Part shown: piece by piece, positions 15,405-24,645 of the stretch
Position numbering within the stretch: position 1 is the first letter of the stretch
How the letters are laid out: each line of letters opens with the position of its first letter
Notes under the pieces: model-generated
Seen by the model: only the letters and a program-made list of their open reading frames with translations
Told to the model about the DNA's origin: nothing
Databases searched by the model: none
Program-made: the position numbers and the translations under genes
From: R-RK-3 sp031399085
GTDB taxonomy: Bacteria > Pseudomonadota > Alphaproteobacteria > Rhizobiales > Rhodomicrobiaceae
NCBI GenBank assembly: GCA_031399085.1
Contig: JANNOQ010000090.1
Coordinates: 1 to 64,000, forward strand
Length of the DNA stretch: 64,000 nucleotides
Direction of reading: 5' to 3'

Positions 15405-17983
15405 GCCCAAGCCGTCCTTCGGCGACGCTGAAGCGCCGCGATGCCGCCAAGCAGCGCCAGCGCGGGAATGGCAAAGAGGAACGGATTGGGCCGGTCGCGC
15501 GGCACGACGACGCTGTCCACCTTGTCGCCGGGCCTAAGTTTCAAGCGCGCCGCCTCCGAGCCTGGCCGCACCGAGGCGATCACCGGCTCGCCGCTCCACG
15601 ACGACAAGGTGACGCCAGCCGTGGAAAGCCGCTGCCTGGCATCGCCGCTTTCGCCCAGGGTCAGCCTTATGGCCTTAGCGACGTCGTCGCCCTGAATGTC
15701 GGTCGTCCGTATCCGCAGTCTAAGCGTCTCGGCGCCCGGCGTTTCGTCGATCACCCTGGCGAGTTCGCCCACGGGCAGAAAGGCGCGCGGCGGCGAAATG
15801 AAGTCCATCCAATAGTTGGGCCGGAACAGCGTGAAGCAAACGAGCAGCAGCGCCGCCGTCTCCCACAAACGGTTCTGGGTGAAAAAGAAACCCTGGAATG
15901 CGGCGCAAAAGGCCATCATGGCGAGGGCCGCGCAGCCGACGACGACGATGAAATGCACCGGCCCGCCAATGTCGATCATCAGGATTTCGGGATTGAAGAT
16001 GAAGATGAAGGGGAGAAGCACGGTGCGGAATTCGTACCATGTGCCCTGCCAGCCGACCTTGATCGGATCGGCCCCGGCGATCGCGCCTGCGGCATAGGCA
16101 GCAAGCCCGACCGGCGGCGTGACGTCCGCCATCAGCCCAAAGTAGAACACGAACATATGCACGGCGATGAGCGGCACGGCAAGGTCGTTCTGAGCGGCCA
16201 GTTCGACGACGACAGGGGCCATCAGCGTCGCCACCACGACATAGCTTGCTGTCGTCGGCAGACCCGTGCCGAGAATGATGCAAATCAGCCCGACCAGGGC
16301 GAGCATGATGACGACGGAGCCGCCCGAGAGGAACTCGACGATTTCCGTCATGACGAGGCCGATGCCGGTGAGCGTCACCGCGCCGACCAGGATGCCGGCC
16401 GTCGCGGTGGCGATGCCGACGCCGATCATGTTGCGGGCGCCCGTTTCCAGGCCGGCCACCAGGTCCATTGCGCCTTGCCGAAAATAGGCCGCGAGCCGCC
16501 AATCGCCGCGAAAGAAGGCGATGAGCGGCTGTTGGGTGAGGACCACGCCCGCCATCGCGATCACACCCCAAAACGCCGATAGCCCGGGCGACATCTCCTC
16601 GACCATCAGGCACCAGATCAGCACGCCGACAGGAAGGAGAAAATGCAATCCGGTGCGGGCCGCTTCGTAGAAGTCGGGCACCTCGACGAGGGCGGTTCGT
16701 GGGTCATCGAAAGGCGTATCGGGATGGCTGGCCCGGAGCTTAAGTAAAAAGACATAGCCCACGACGACCAGCGTCACAGCGATGGCGCTAGCATTGTCGC
16801 CGAAAACATCCTTGGTCCAGCCTAAGCCCCAATAGACGGCGTTGGCAAAGATCACGAGCCCCGCAAGGGTTATCAGGGCTTTGATCAGCGCCGCTTGCAA
16901 TGGTTTGCGCCGGGCGGCTGGAAGTCCGGTCATGCCGGCCTTCACGGCTTCCAGATCGACCACGTAAAACAAAGCGCCATAGGTGAGAAGCGCTGGGATC
17001 AAGGCGTGTATGCACACTTGCGCATAGGAGATGCCGACATATTCGGCCATCAGGAACGCCGCCGCGCCCATGACCGGTGGCATGAGCTGACCGTTGACGC
17101 CCGCCGCGCATTCGATGGCGCCCGCCTGCACCGGCGTGTAGCCGACGCGCTTCATCAGCGGGATCGTGAATGTCCCGGTCGTCACCACATTGGCGACCGA
17201 CGAGCCCGAGATCATCCCGGTCAAACCCGACGACACCACCGCCGCCTTGGCCGGGCCGCCGCGAAACCGGCCCAGAAGCGCGAATGTCACCTGAATGAAC
17301 CAATTGCCCGCGCCGGCCTTTTCCAGCAGCGAGCCGAACAGCACGAACAGAAAGATGAAGTTCGTCGAAACGCCGAGCGCGACGCCGAACACGCCCTCGG
17401 ATGTCAGCCAGAAATGCGAGGCCGCGCGCGCAATCGAGGCGCCTTTATGCGCCAGCATCCCGGGCATCCAGGAGCCAGCGAAGACATAGGTCAGCGCGAC
17501 GATCGAGATGACTGGCATCCACGGCCCTTCGGCGCGGCGCGAGGCTTCCAGCAGCATCAGCACGCCGATGACCGAAATCACGATGTCGGTCGTGGTCGGC
17601 AAGCCGGGCCGCGCCGCCAGTTCGCGGTAGAAGATCACCAGGTAAAGCACGACCGCGACGGCGATCGAGGCGAGCAGCCAATCCGTGGCGGGGATGCGGT
17701 CGCGCGGCGAACTTGCGAGCGCCGGGTAAGCGAGGAAGGCAAGCGCGAATGCGAAGCACAAATGAAAGGCGCGCGCCTCGGATTCGCCGAAGATGCCGAC
17801 GCCGAACATATAGGGCAGGGGGGAGGCGTACCAGAGCTGGAACAGCGACCATGAAACGGCGATGACCGTAATCACGCGCGCCGCTATGCCTGCCGGCCGG
17901 CGTCCTCCCAGGTCGGACTCGGCGACGATCTTTTCGAGTTCGTCGCGGCTAACCGGCGGGGCACGGGACAGATCATGAACCAT
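15401..17983 (-). CDS. TRAP transporter fused permease (DctQM type) with C-terminal DUF3394
   Basis: An 860-residue inner-membrane protein with about 18 hydrophobic segments. The N-terminal part corresponds to the small permease subunit and the central part to the DctM large permease (SGSSVANVVTTGTFTIPLMK, GLPTTASYVVVATL and TPPVGLAAYAAGAIA are typical). The last about 170 residues form a soluble DUF3394-like tail ending in a PDZ-like segment (RPGSEAARLKLRPGDKVD) and one more membrane helix. It works with the TAXI-family binding protein encoded upstream (65 bp gap), importing an unidentified, probably carboxylate, substrate by ion gradient. Confidence 0.9.
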   Translation of the reverse strand: MVHDLSRAPPVSRDELEKIVAESDLGGRRPAGIAARVITVIAVSWSLFQLWYASPLPYMFGVGIFGESEARAFHLCFAFALAFLAYPALASSPRDRIPATDWLLASIAVAVVLYLVIFYRELAARPGLPTTTDIVISVIGVLMLLEASRRAEGPWMPVISIVALTYVFAGSWMPGMLAHKGASIARAASHFWLTSEGVFGVALGVSTNFIFLFVLFGSLLEKAGAGNWFIQVTFALLGRFRGGPAKAAVVSSGLTGMISGSSVANVVTTGTFTIPLMKRVGYTPVQAGAIECAAGVNGQLMPPVMGAAAFLMAEYVGISYAQVCIHALIPALLTYGALFYVVDLEAVKAGMTGLPAARRKPLQAALIKALITLAGLVIFANAVYWGLGWTKDVFGDNASAIAVTLVVVGYVFLLKLRASHPDTPFDDPRTALVEVPDFYEAARTGLHFLLPVGVLIWCLMVEEMSPGLSAFWGVIAMAGVVLTQQPLIAFFRGDWRLAAYFRQGAMDLVAGLETGARNMIGVGIATATAGILVGAVTLTGIGLVMTEIVEFLSGGSVVIMLALVGLICIILGTGLPTTASYVVVATLMAPVVVELAAQNDLAVPLIAVHMFVFYFGLMADVTPPVGLAAYAAGAIAGADPIKVGWQGTWYEFRTVLLPFIFIFNPEILMIDIGGPVHFIVVVGCAALAMMAFCAAFQGFFFTQNRLWETAALLLVCFTLFRPNYWMDFISPPRAFLPVGELARVIDETPGAETLRLRIRTTDIQGDDVAKAIRLTLGESGDARQRLSTAGVTLSSWSGEPVIASVRPGSEAARLKLRPGDKVDSVVVPRDRPNPFLFAIPALALLGGIAALQRRRRTAWA

Positions 17984-18047
17984 TCGCGCGCTCCGCCCGT
18001 CGGCTAATACGAGTAAGGCAGCATAGCCGCCCTACTCACGCTCGTAA

Positions 18048-19010
18048 TTACATCCAGCCTTTTTCTTTGTAGTATTTCACCGCGCCGGGATGCAGCTCGG
18101 CGCTGAGCCCGTTTTTAATCATCGCCTTGGGATCGAGATTGGCGAAAGCCGGGTGGAGTTTCTTGAACTCCTCGAAATTCTCGAACACGGCTTTGGTGAG
18201 CGTGTAAACCACTTCGTCCGAGACTTTCGACGACGTGATGAGCGTCGATGCCACGCCGTAGGTGTTCGTCGCGTTGGCATTGTTGGCATACATGCCGGCT
18301 GGGATCGTAGCTTTGGAGAAGTAGGCCTTCTCGGTGACAAGCTTGTCGACCGCCGGTCCCTCAAGCGCGATCAACTGGGCGCCGCAAGCGGTGGTCGGAT
18401 CCTGGATGGCGGCGGAGGGATGCCCGACCGCATAGAAGAAGCCGTCGATCTTGTTGTCGCAAAGCGCGGTGCCCTGCTCGTCGGCCTTCAGCTCGGAGGC
18501 GAGCGAAAAATCAGTCATCTTCCAGCCGAGCGCGCCAAGAAGCTCTTCCATTGACGCCCGCGTACCGGAGCCCGGATTGCCGACATTGAAGCGCTTGCCT
18601 TTGAAGTCCGCGAATTTGGCGACGCCGGCGTCCTTGCGGGCCAGCACCGTGAACGGCTCGGGATGCACCGAGAACACGGCGCGCAGTTCGGAGACCGCGC
18701 CCGCGTCCTTGAATTGGGCAAGGCCCTTGACCGCGTTGAACTGCACGTCCGATTGCGACATGCCGAATTCCTGGTCGCCGGTCTTGATGGCGTTGACATT
18801 GAACACGGAACCGCCCGTGGACTCCGTCGAACAGCGGATGCCGGTGGTGGCGCGGTCCTTGTTCATCAGCCGGCAGATCGCGCCGCCGACGGCGTAATAG
18901 ACGCCGGTGACGCCGCCGGTGCCGATGGTGATGAATTTCTGCTGGGCGATCGCGGGGCCGGCAAAGCTGCCGGCGACGGCCAGGGTTAAGGCAATGGCAA
19001 CTGGTTTCAT
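18048..19010 (-). CDS. TAXI-family TRAP transporter solute-binding protein
   Basis: A 320-residue periplasmic protein. The signal peptide is about 1-22 (cleavage after AIA). The TAXI hallmark is FITIGTGGVTGVYYAVGG followed by ICRLMN, with Cys pairs (CSTEST, ALCDN, TACGAQ) in the mature domain. It delivers substrate to the fused permease encoded downstream. ATG 19010 is preferred because AGGA lies eight bases before it. ATG 19016 is too near that site. In-frame sequence up to 19232 lacks secretion features. Substrates of TAXI systems are mostly undefined. Confidence 0.9.
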   Translation of the reverse strand: MKPVAIALTLAVAGSFAGPAIAQQKFITIGTGGVTGVYYAVGGAICRLMNKDRATTGIRCSTESTGGSVFNVNAIKTGDQEFGMSQSDVQFNAVKGLAQFKDAGAVSELRAVFSVHPEPFTVLARKDAGVAKFADFKGKRFNVGNPGSGTRASMEELLGALGWKMTDFSLASELKADEQGTALCDNKIDGFFYAVGHPSAAIQDPTTACGAQLIALEGPAVDKLVTEKAYFSKATIPAGMYANNANATNTYGVASTLITSSKVSDEVVYTLTKAVFENFEEFKKLHPAFANLDPKAMIKNGLSAELHPGAVKYYKEKGWM

Positions 19011-19457
19011 CAGCATGGTCCTTTCATTGACGGCATGAATGCGGGACTGATCATATCGGAACCGCCTCGACGCTGGCGACATTTGGATGGCGCGCGGAAA
19101 TGGCATTCGATTTAGGGCGGGGGATCGCCGAAACGATCGAATTAATCCTATGCAGACCACACGGCTGGGCGAAATGCAATGTGGAAAACACCGCCGATCC
19201 GAAAGGTTTAGCCGATGTTTCCGCCGGCGCAAGCAGAGCTCCCGAGGCCGCTTTGCCCATCCGATCGCTAACTCGCGGCGTTGGCACTCGCCATACCTCG
19301 TGATCGGCCCAAAAATGCGCTACCATCGCATCAAGCGGCCGCCAGGATTGTTTCGCGCCCTGCAAAGTGGCGCGTTTCTTGCAAAACTTCTGCACGAGCC
19401 GGGCATGTTTGGCAGGCCGCGTATTGGACGATGGATCAATTGAGAAGGGATTCCCGT
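19011..19457. other. 447-bp divergent intergenic region between TRAP and ABC operons
   Basis: It must hold the promoters of the TRAP operon (minus) and the peptide ABC operon (plus). I see no credible gene, no clear terminator and no recognisable operator palindrome. The plus-strand frame open from 19281 runs into the binding-protein gene, but the true start is at 19458 with its own ribosome site. Confidence 0.4.
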
Positions 19458-21068
19458 ATGGCGTTTTTGAGCGCAGGCCGCGTCCCCTTGAGTGGCGCGA
19501 TCAAGGCATTTATGACCATTTCGGCCTTCATCGCGATGGCCGAAAGCGGCGCGGCCGCGAAGGATCGCACGATCACCGCCGTCATGCATTCCGGCGTCCG
19601 CGTGCTCGATCCGGTGATCACGACCGCGCATATCACCCGCAACCACGCCTATATGATCTACGACACGCTGCTGTCGATCGACGAGAAGTTCCAGCCGCAG
19701 CCGCAAATGGCGGCATGGAAGGTCTCCGACGACGGCTTGACCTACACATTCACCCTTCGCGACGGCCTCAAATGGCATGATGGCGCAGCCGTGACCGCCG
19801 AAGATTGCGTCGCCTCGCTCAAGCGTTGGGCAACGCGCGATGGCGGCGGCCAGATGCTCATGGATTATACGGCGAGTTTGGAAGCCACCGACGCAAAGAC
19901 GATCACGCTGAAGTTGAAGGAGAAGTTTTCCTTCGTGGTGGAAACTCTGGCCAAGCCGTCGGCGCTGCCGACCTTCATGATGCCGAAACGGGTGGCGGAG
20001 AGCCCTTCCGATAAAGCCATTACGGAGCATATCGGGTCGGGTCCGTTCAAATTCGTTGCGGCGGAATATCAGCCCGGCGTCAAAATCGTTTACGAGAAAA
20101 ATAAGGATTACATCCCGCGTTCGGAGCCGCCGAGCGGCACGTCCGGCGGTAAGGTCGCCAAGGTCGACCGCGTCCAGTGGATTACGATGCCGGATGCCCA
20201 AACGGCGGTCAATGCGGTGAATTCCGGCGAGATCGACTATCTTGAGCAGCCGCCGATCGACTTGTTGCCGCTGTTGACGGTGAATAAGGAGCTGACTGTC
20301 GATGCGTTGAATAAGCTGGGCATGCAGACCATGGGCCGGATGAATTGGCTGCATCCGCCCTTCGACAATCCCAAGATTCGCCGCGCGGCCATGATGGCGA
20401 TGAATCAGAAGGACTTTCTCGCCGCGCTGATCGGCAATCCGCAATATTTCAAAGTGTGCGGTTCGATGTATGGCTGCGATACGCCGATGGCGACCGATGT
20501 CGGCGCCCAGTCGCTGCTGGCTGGCGGCGATGCGGCCGCGGCTCAGGCGCTGCTCAAAGAGGCCGGCTATGACGGCAAGCCCATCGTGCTGATGCAGGCG
20601 ACGGACGTCACCACGCTGATTTCACAGCCGATCGTTGCATCGCAATTGCTTCGCAAGGCCGGCTTCAATGTCGACCTTCAGCCGATGGACTGGCAGACGC
20701 TGGTCGGCCGCCGCGCCAGTCAGAAACCGCCCGCGGAGGGCGGCTGGAACATGTTCTTCACGAACTGGGTCATCCCGGAGGTGTGGAACCCGATTGTCAA
20801 TCCGATGCTCAACGGGCGCGGCAAGACGGGCGCCTGGTTCGGCTGGCCGGACGATCCCAAGCTTGAAGCGCTGCGCGCCGAGTTCGTCAAAGCCGGCGCG
20901 GAAGACCAGCGCAAGGCGATTGCCGGGAAGATTCAGGAGCATTCCCTGGAGGTGGTGAACTACATTCCGCTTGGCCAATATCTGCTGCCCTCGGCTTGGA
21001 GCAAGAAGCTGTCGGGCGTGCTGTATTCGCCAGTGCCGATTTTTTGGAATATCGAGATGAAGGATTGA
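19458..21068 (+). CDS. ABC transporter extracellular solute-binding protein, peptide/nickel (family 5) type
   Basis: A 536-residue periplasmic binding protein: signal peptide about 1-33 ending in SGAAA, then the SBP_bac_5 pattern with the LAAWKVSDDGLTYTF-like segment (here MAAWKVSDDG), LRDGLKWHDG and AEDCVASLKRW. GPFKF is near 198 and FDNPKIRRA near 303. Such proteins bind oligopeptides, opines or related compounds. The ATG at 19458 follows AAGGGA by eight bases. It is the first gene of a five-gene operon with two permeases, a fused ATPase and an M20 hydrolase, suggesting uptake followed by hydrolysis of an acylated or peptide substrate. Confidence 0.9.
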   Translation: MAFLSAGRVPLSGAIKAFMTISAFIAMAESGAAAKDRTITAVMHSGVRVLDPVITTAHITRNHAYMIYDTLLSIDEKFQPQPQMAAWKVSDDGLTYTFTLRDGLKWHDGAAVTAEDCVASLKRWATRDGGGQMLMDYTASLEATDAKTITLKLKEKFSFVVETLAKPSALPTFMMPKRVAESPSDKAITEHIGSGPFKFVAAEYQPGVKIVYEKNKDYIPRSEPPSGTSGGKVAKVDRVQWITMPDAQTAVNAVNSGEIDYLEQPPIDLLPLLTVNKELTVDALNKLGMQTMGRMNWLHPPFDNPKIRRAAMMAMNQKDFLAALIGNPQYFKVCGSMYGCDTPMATDVGAQSLLAGGDAAAAQALLKEAGYDGKPIVLMQATDVTTLISQPIVASQLLRKAGFNVDLQPMDWQTLVGRRASQKPPAEGGWNMFFTNWVIPEVWNPIVNPMLNGRGKTGAWFGWPDDPKLEALRAEFVKAGAEDQRKAIAGKIQEHSLEVVNYIPLGQYLLPSAWSKKLSGVLYSPVPIFWNIEMKD

Positions 21069-21156
21069 TCGCACGGTCGGTTCTCACTCAAGGCGTGAAG
21101 CGGGCCTCGCCTAACACGCGGGGCCCGCGCTGCAAACCTGACCTTCGAGGCCGTGG

Positions 21157-22098
21157 ATGCTGAGCTACATCATGCGCCGTATCCTGGCCGCCATCCCCGT
21201 CATGTGCGTGGTGGCGATCTTCGTGTTTCTGCTTTTGCGCATCACTCCCGGCGACCCCGCCGCGATCATCGCCGGGGACATGGCGACGCCTGAGCAGCTC
21301 GAACGCATCCGCGCTTCGCTTGGCCTGAACCAGCCGATCCATGTGCAGTTTATCAATTGGGTCGGCCAACTGCTTAGCGGCAATCTGGGCACCTCGCTGA
21401 TTTCGCAAACGCCGGTCACGACGCTGATCTACCAGCGCTTGGAGCCGACGCTCAGCCTTGCGCTCGTCGCCATAACTCTCTCCATCCTTATTGCTGTGCC
21501 GATGGGCGTTATGGCGGCGTGGCGGCATGGCGGATGGATCGACAATCTCGTCATGACGGCGTCCGTGCTCGGTTTCTCCGTGCCGGTTTTCGTGATCGGC
21601 TATATCCTCATTCAGATCTTTGCCATCAATCTCGGTATCCTGCCGGTTCAAGGCTTCCGCAGCATCTTCGCAGGCGTCGGCCCCTTCGCGGAACGCATCA
21701 TTCTGCCCGCCTTGACCCTATCCACCATCTACATCGCGCTGATCGCGCGCATGACGCGGGCCAGTATGCTCGACGTGCTCGGCGAGGATTACGTCCGCAC
21801 CGCCCGCGCCAAGGGGCTCGCCGAGCGGCTGGTTTTGTTCCGCCATGCGCTGCGCAACGCCGCCATTCCGATCCTGACCGTCATCGGCACCGGCTTTGCG
21901 CTGATGATCTCCGGCGTCGTCGTCACCGAGAGCGTCTTTAACCTCCCTGGCCTCGGCAGGCTCACGGTCGATGCGATCCTTGCGCGCGACTATCCGGTGA
22001 TCCAGGGCCTCATTTTGCTAACCAGCTTCATCTATGTCGCGGTCAATCTGCTGATCGACCTCTCCTACGCCTTTCTCGATCCCCGGATCCGATATTGA
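21157..22098 (+). CDS. ABC transporter permease, DppB/OppB type
   Basis: A 313-residue inner-membrane permease with about six transmembrane helices. The typical DppB start is YIMRRILAAIPVMCVVAIFVFLL, followed by RITPGDPA and, near 65, the LGLNQPIHVQF segment. The EAA loop is around 200-220 (DYVRTARAKGL). The ATG follows GAGG by six bases. The stop overlaps the next permease start (TGATG). It forms the channel together with the DppC-type partner. Confidence 0.92.
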   Translation: MLSYIMRRILAAIPVMCVVAIFVFLLLRITPGDPAAIIAGDMATPEQLERIRASLGLNQPIHVQFINWVGQLLSGNLGTSLISQTPVTTLIYQRLEPTLSLALVAITLSILIAVPMGVMAAWRHGGWIDNLVMTASVLGFSVPVFVIGYILIQIFAINLGILPVQGFRSIFAGVGPFAERIILPALTLSTIYIALIARMTRASMLDVLGEDYVRTARAKGLAERLVLFRHALRNAAIPILTVIGTGFALMISGVVVTESVFNLPGLGRLTVDAILARDYPVIQGLILLTSFIYVAVNLLIDLSYAFLDPRIRY

Positions 22099-22982
22099 TG
22101 GCAATCCACCTGAAAGACGAAACGGAGCAGATCGCGCGGTGGCGCATCCCGCAATTGCGGCTCCGCCGCTCGCTGATCGTGCCGCTTGCCGCCGGTCTCT
22201 GTCTCGTCAGCATGGTGATCATGGCGATCTTTGCGCCGTTCCTTGCCCCGCACGATCCACTCGCGATGCTGCCGGCCGAACGGCTGAAGCCCGCCAGCGA
22301 CATCTTCCCGCTCGGCACCGATGCCTATGGCCGCGATCTCCTCTCGCGCATCATTTACGGCGCGCGCGTCTCGCTGATCGTCGGAATCGGGGCGACGCTC
22401 ATCAGCGTCGCGATCGGCCTGCCGCTCGGACTGCTCGCGGGCTTCTTCCGCATCCTCGACGCCATTCTCATGCGCATCATGGATGGCATCATGGCGATCC
22501 CGAGCGTGCTGCTCGCCATCGCCATCGTGACGCTGTCCGGCGTCAGCATCTGGACCGTGATGATCGCGATCACCATCCCGGAAGTGCCGCGCCTCGTCCG
22601 GCTCGTGCGATCCGTCGTGCTCTCGGCGCGCGAGGAACCCTATGTCGAGGCGGCGATTTCGGTCGGCAGCTCCATGCCGAAGATCATGTGGCGGCATCTC
22701 ATGCCCAACACCCTTGCCCCGCTTATCGTGCAGGGCACCTATATCTGCGCCAACGCGATCCTGACCGAGGCCATTCTGTCCTTTCTCGGCGCGGGACTCG
22801 GCACCGAGACGCCGAGCTGGGGCAATGTCATCGCCGAAGGCCGCGTCTATTTTCAGATCAATCCCGGGCTGATCTTCTGGCCTGGCCTATTCTTATCGCT
22901 GTGCATCCTGTCCGTGAACCTCATTGGCGATAAGGCGCGCGACATGCTCGACCCGCGCCTGGCCAAGCGGAGCCGGCTATGA
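22098..22982 (+). CDS. ABC transporter permease, DppC/OppC type
   Basis: A 294-residue partner permease. It has a cytoplasmic N-terminus, a first membrane helix near 28-50, the DppC-typical APHDPL and FPLGTDAYGRDLLSRIIYGAR segments, and an EAA loop near 190 (EEPYVEAAISVGSS). ATG 22098 shares a base with the preceding stop. The alternative TTG one codon upstream is less likely. Its own stop overlaps the ATPase start by four bases (ATGA), so the three genes are translationally coupled. Confidence 0.92.
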   Translation: MAIHLKDETEQIARWRIPQLRLRRSLIVPLAAGLCLVSMVIMAIFAPFLAPHDPLAMLPAERLKPASDIFPLGTDAYGRDLLSRIIYGARVSLIVGIGATLISVAIGLPLGLLAGFFRILDAILMRIMDGIMAIPSVLLAIAIVTLSGVSIWTVMIAITIPEVPRLVRLVRSVVLSAREEPYVEAAISVGSSMPKIMWRHLMPNTLAPLIVQGTYICANAILTEAILSFLGAGLGTETPSWGNVIAEGRVYFQINPGLIFWPGLFLSLCILSVNLIGDKARDMLDPRLAKRSRL

Positions 22983-24634
22983 GCAAGGCCGATGTCCTGG
23001 CGGTCGAAAGCCTCGCCGTCGAGACCGGCGGCGGCGATCCCGTGCCGATCCTGAGCGGCATCTCCTTCACCATCGGCGCTGGTGAAACGGTCTGCCTTGT
23101 CGGCGAAAGCGGATCGGGCAAATCCGTCACCTCGCTTGCCATCATGGGACTTTTGCCGAAGCGTGAGCTTTTAGCCCGGTCGGGGCGGATTCTGCTGGCT
23201 GGCGAAGACCTGCTCGCCGCTTCGCCCGGCCGGATGCGCGACTTGCGGGCCAGCAAAATCGCGATGATCTTCCAGGAACCGATGACGGCGCTCAATCCGG
23301 TCCTTACCGTCGGCCGGCAAATTCAGGAGGTGCTGGAAGCTCACACCGCCATCCCGCCGCGCGACCATCGCCAGCGCGTCCTCGCCATGCTGGAGCAGGT
23401 GCATCTGCCCGACCCCGCGCGCATGTTCGAGTCCTATCCGCACCAGATTTCGGGCGGCCAGCGCCAGCGCATCATGATCGCCATGGCGCTCATTCTTGAG
23501 CCGAAACTTCTGATCGCCGACGAGCCGACCACCGCGCTCGACGTCACCACGCAGAAGCAAATCCTCAAGCTCATCCGCGAATTGCAGGAAAAGCAAGGCG
23601 CCTCCGTCCTGTTCGTCACGCACGATATGGGCGTCGTGGCGGATATTGCAGATCGCGTTTGCGTCATGCATCGCGGTCACATTGTGGAGACCGGCAGGAC
23701 AGCTGAGATTTTGCGCAATCCGCAGCGCGACTATACGCGGCAATTGCTCACCGCCGTGCCGAGCCTCATTCCCCGGCCGGTGCGCGCCGAAACCGGCCAG
23801 CCGATCGTGCTGGAGACGACGGACCTCACCAAGATTTACGCCAAACGGTCGCTGTTTGGCAGCGAGCCGCCGACGGTCGCGGCCGTCAATGTGAGTCTTT
23901 CGCTGAAACGCGGCCGCACGCTCGGCATCGTCGGGGAAAGCGGCTCGGGCAAATCGACCGTGGCGCGCTGCGTCACGCGGCTGATCGAGCCGTCCTCGGG
24001 CGGCATCCGGGTTGGCGGTCAGGACATCTCCAATCTGTCGCGGCAGGCGCTCCGGCCACACCGCAAGCGCATCCAGATCGTCTTTCAGGACCCCTACCGC
24101 TCGCTAAACCCACGCGTTGCGATCGGTGAAAGCATCGCCGAAGGCCCGGTCAATTTCGGCACGCCGCGCAAACAGGCACTCGATCAGGCGCGTAAGCTTT
24201 TGGAACTGGTCGGCCTGCCAGCCGATTCCATCGGCCGTTTCCCGCATCAATTTTCCGGCGGTCAGCGGCAGCGCATCGCCATTGCGCGGGCGATTGCGAT
24301 GGAGCCGGACGTGCTGGTCGCTGACGAGGCGGTGTCGGCGCTCGATGTGTCCGTTCAAGCGCAAGTGCTGGCGTTGCTGCATGAGTTACAGGGGCGGCTC
24401 GGCGTTGCCATCCTGTTCATCACGCATGATTTGCGCGTCGCGGCGCAGATCTGCGATGATGTCGTGGTGATGCAAAAAGGGCGGATCGTCGAATATGGTC
24501 CAGCGGAGACGGTCTTGCGGGCGCCCAGTCAGCCTTATACACGCGAGCTGCTTGACGCCGCGCCCGGCCGAGACTGGGATTTTGCCAATTTCCGCCCCTT
24601 TACGCCTGCGCCAGCCGCGTCCGCACAAGCTTAG
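22979..24634 (+). CDS. fused dual ATP-binding protein of peptide ABC transporter (DppD-DppF type)
   Basis: A 551-residue protein carrying two complete nucleotide-binding domains: Walker A GESGSGKS near 42 and 320, signatures SGGQRQR near 158 and 427, and Walker B ADEPTT and ADEAVS. The first half matches DppD and the second DppF (NLSRQALRPHRKRIQIVFQDPYRSLNPR). Fusion means a single polypeptide can supply both ATP sites of this importer. It is in operon with the upstream permeases (ATGA overlap) and the downstream hydrolase (11-base gap). Confidence 0.92.
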   Translation: MSKADVLAVESLAVETGGGDPVPILSGISFTIGAGETVCLVGESGSGKSVTSLAIMGLLPKRELLARSGRILLAGEDLLAASPGRMRDLRASKIAMIFQEPMTALNPVLTVGRQIQEVLEAHTAIPPRDHRQRVLAMLEQVHLPDPARMFESYPHQISGGQRQRIMIAMALILEPKLLIADEPTTALDVTTQKQILKLIRELQEKQGASVLFVTHDMGVVADIADRVCVMHRGHIVETGRTAEILRNPQRDYTRQLLTAVPSLIPRPVRAETGQPIVLETTDLTKIYAKRSLFGSEPPTVAAVNVSLSLKRGRTLGIVGESGSGKSTVARCVTRLIEPSSGGIRVGGQDISNLSRQALRPHRKRIQIVFQDPYRSLNPRVAIGESIAEGPVNFGTPRKQALDQARKLLELVGLPADSIGRFPHQFSGGQRQRIAIARAIAMEPDVLVADEAVSALDVSVQAQVLALLHELQGRLGVAILFITHDLRVAAQICDDVVVMQKGRIVEYGPAETVLRAPSQPYTRELLDAAPGRDWDFANFRPFTPAPAASAQA

Positions 24635-24645
24635 AGGCCCTCGCC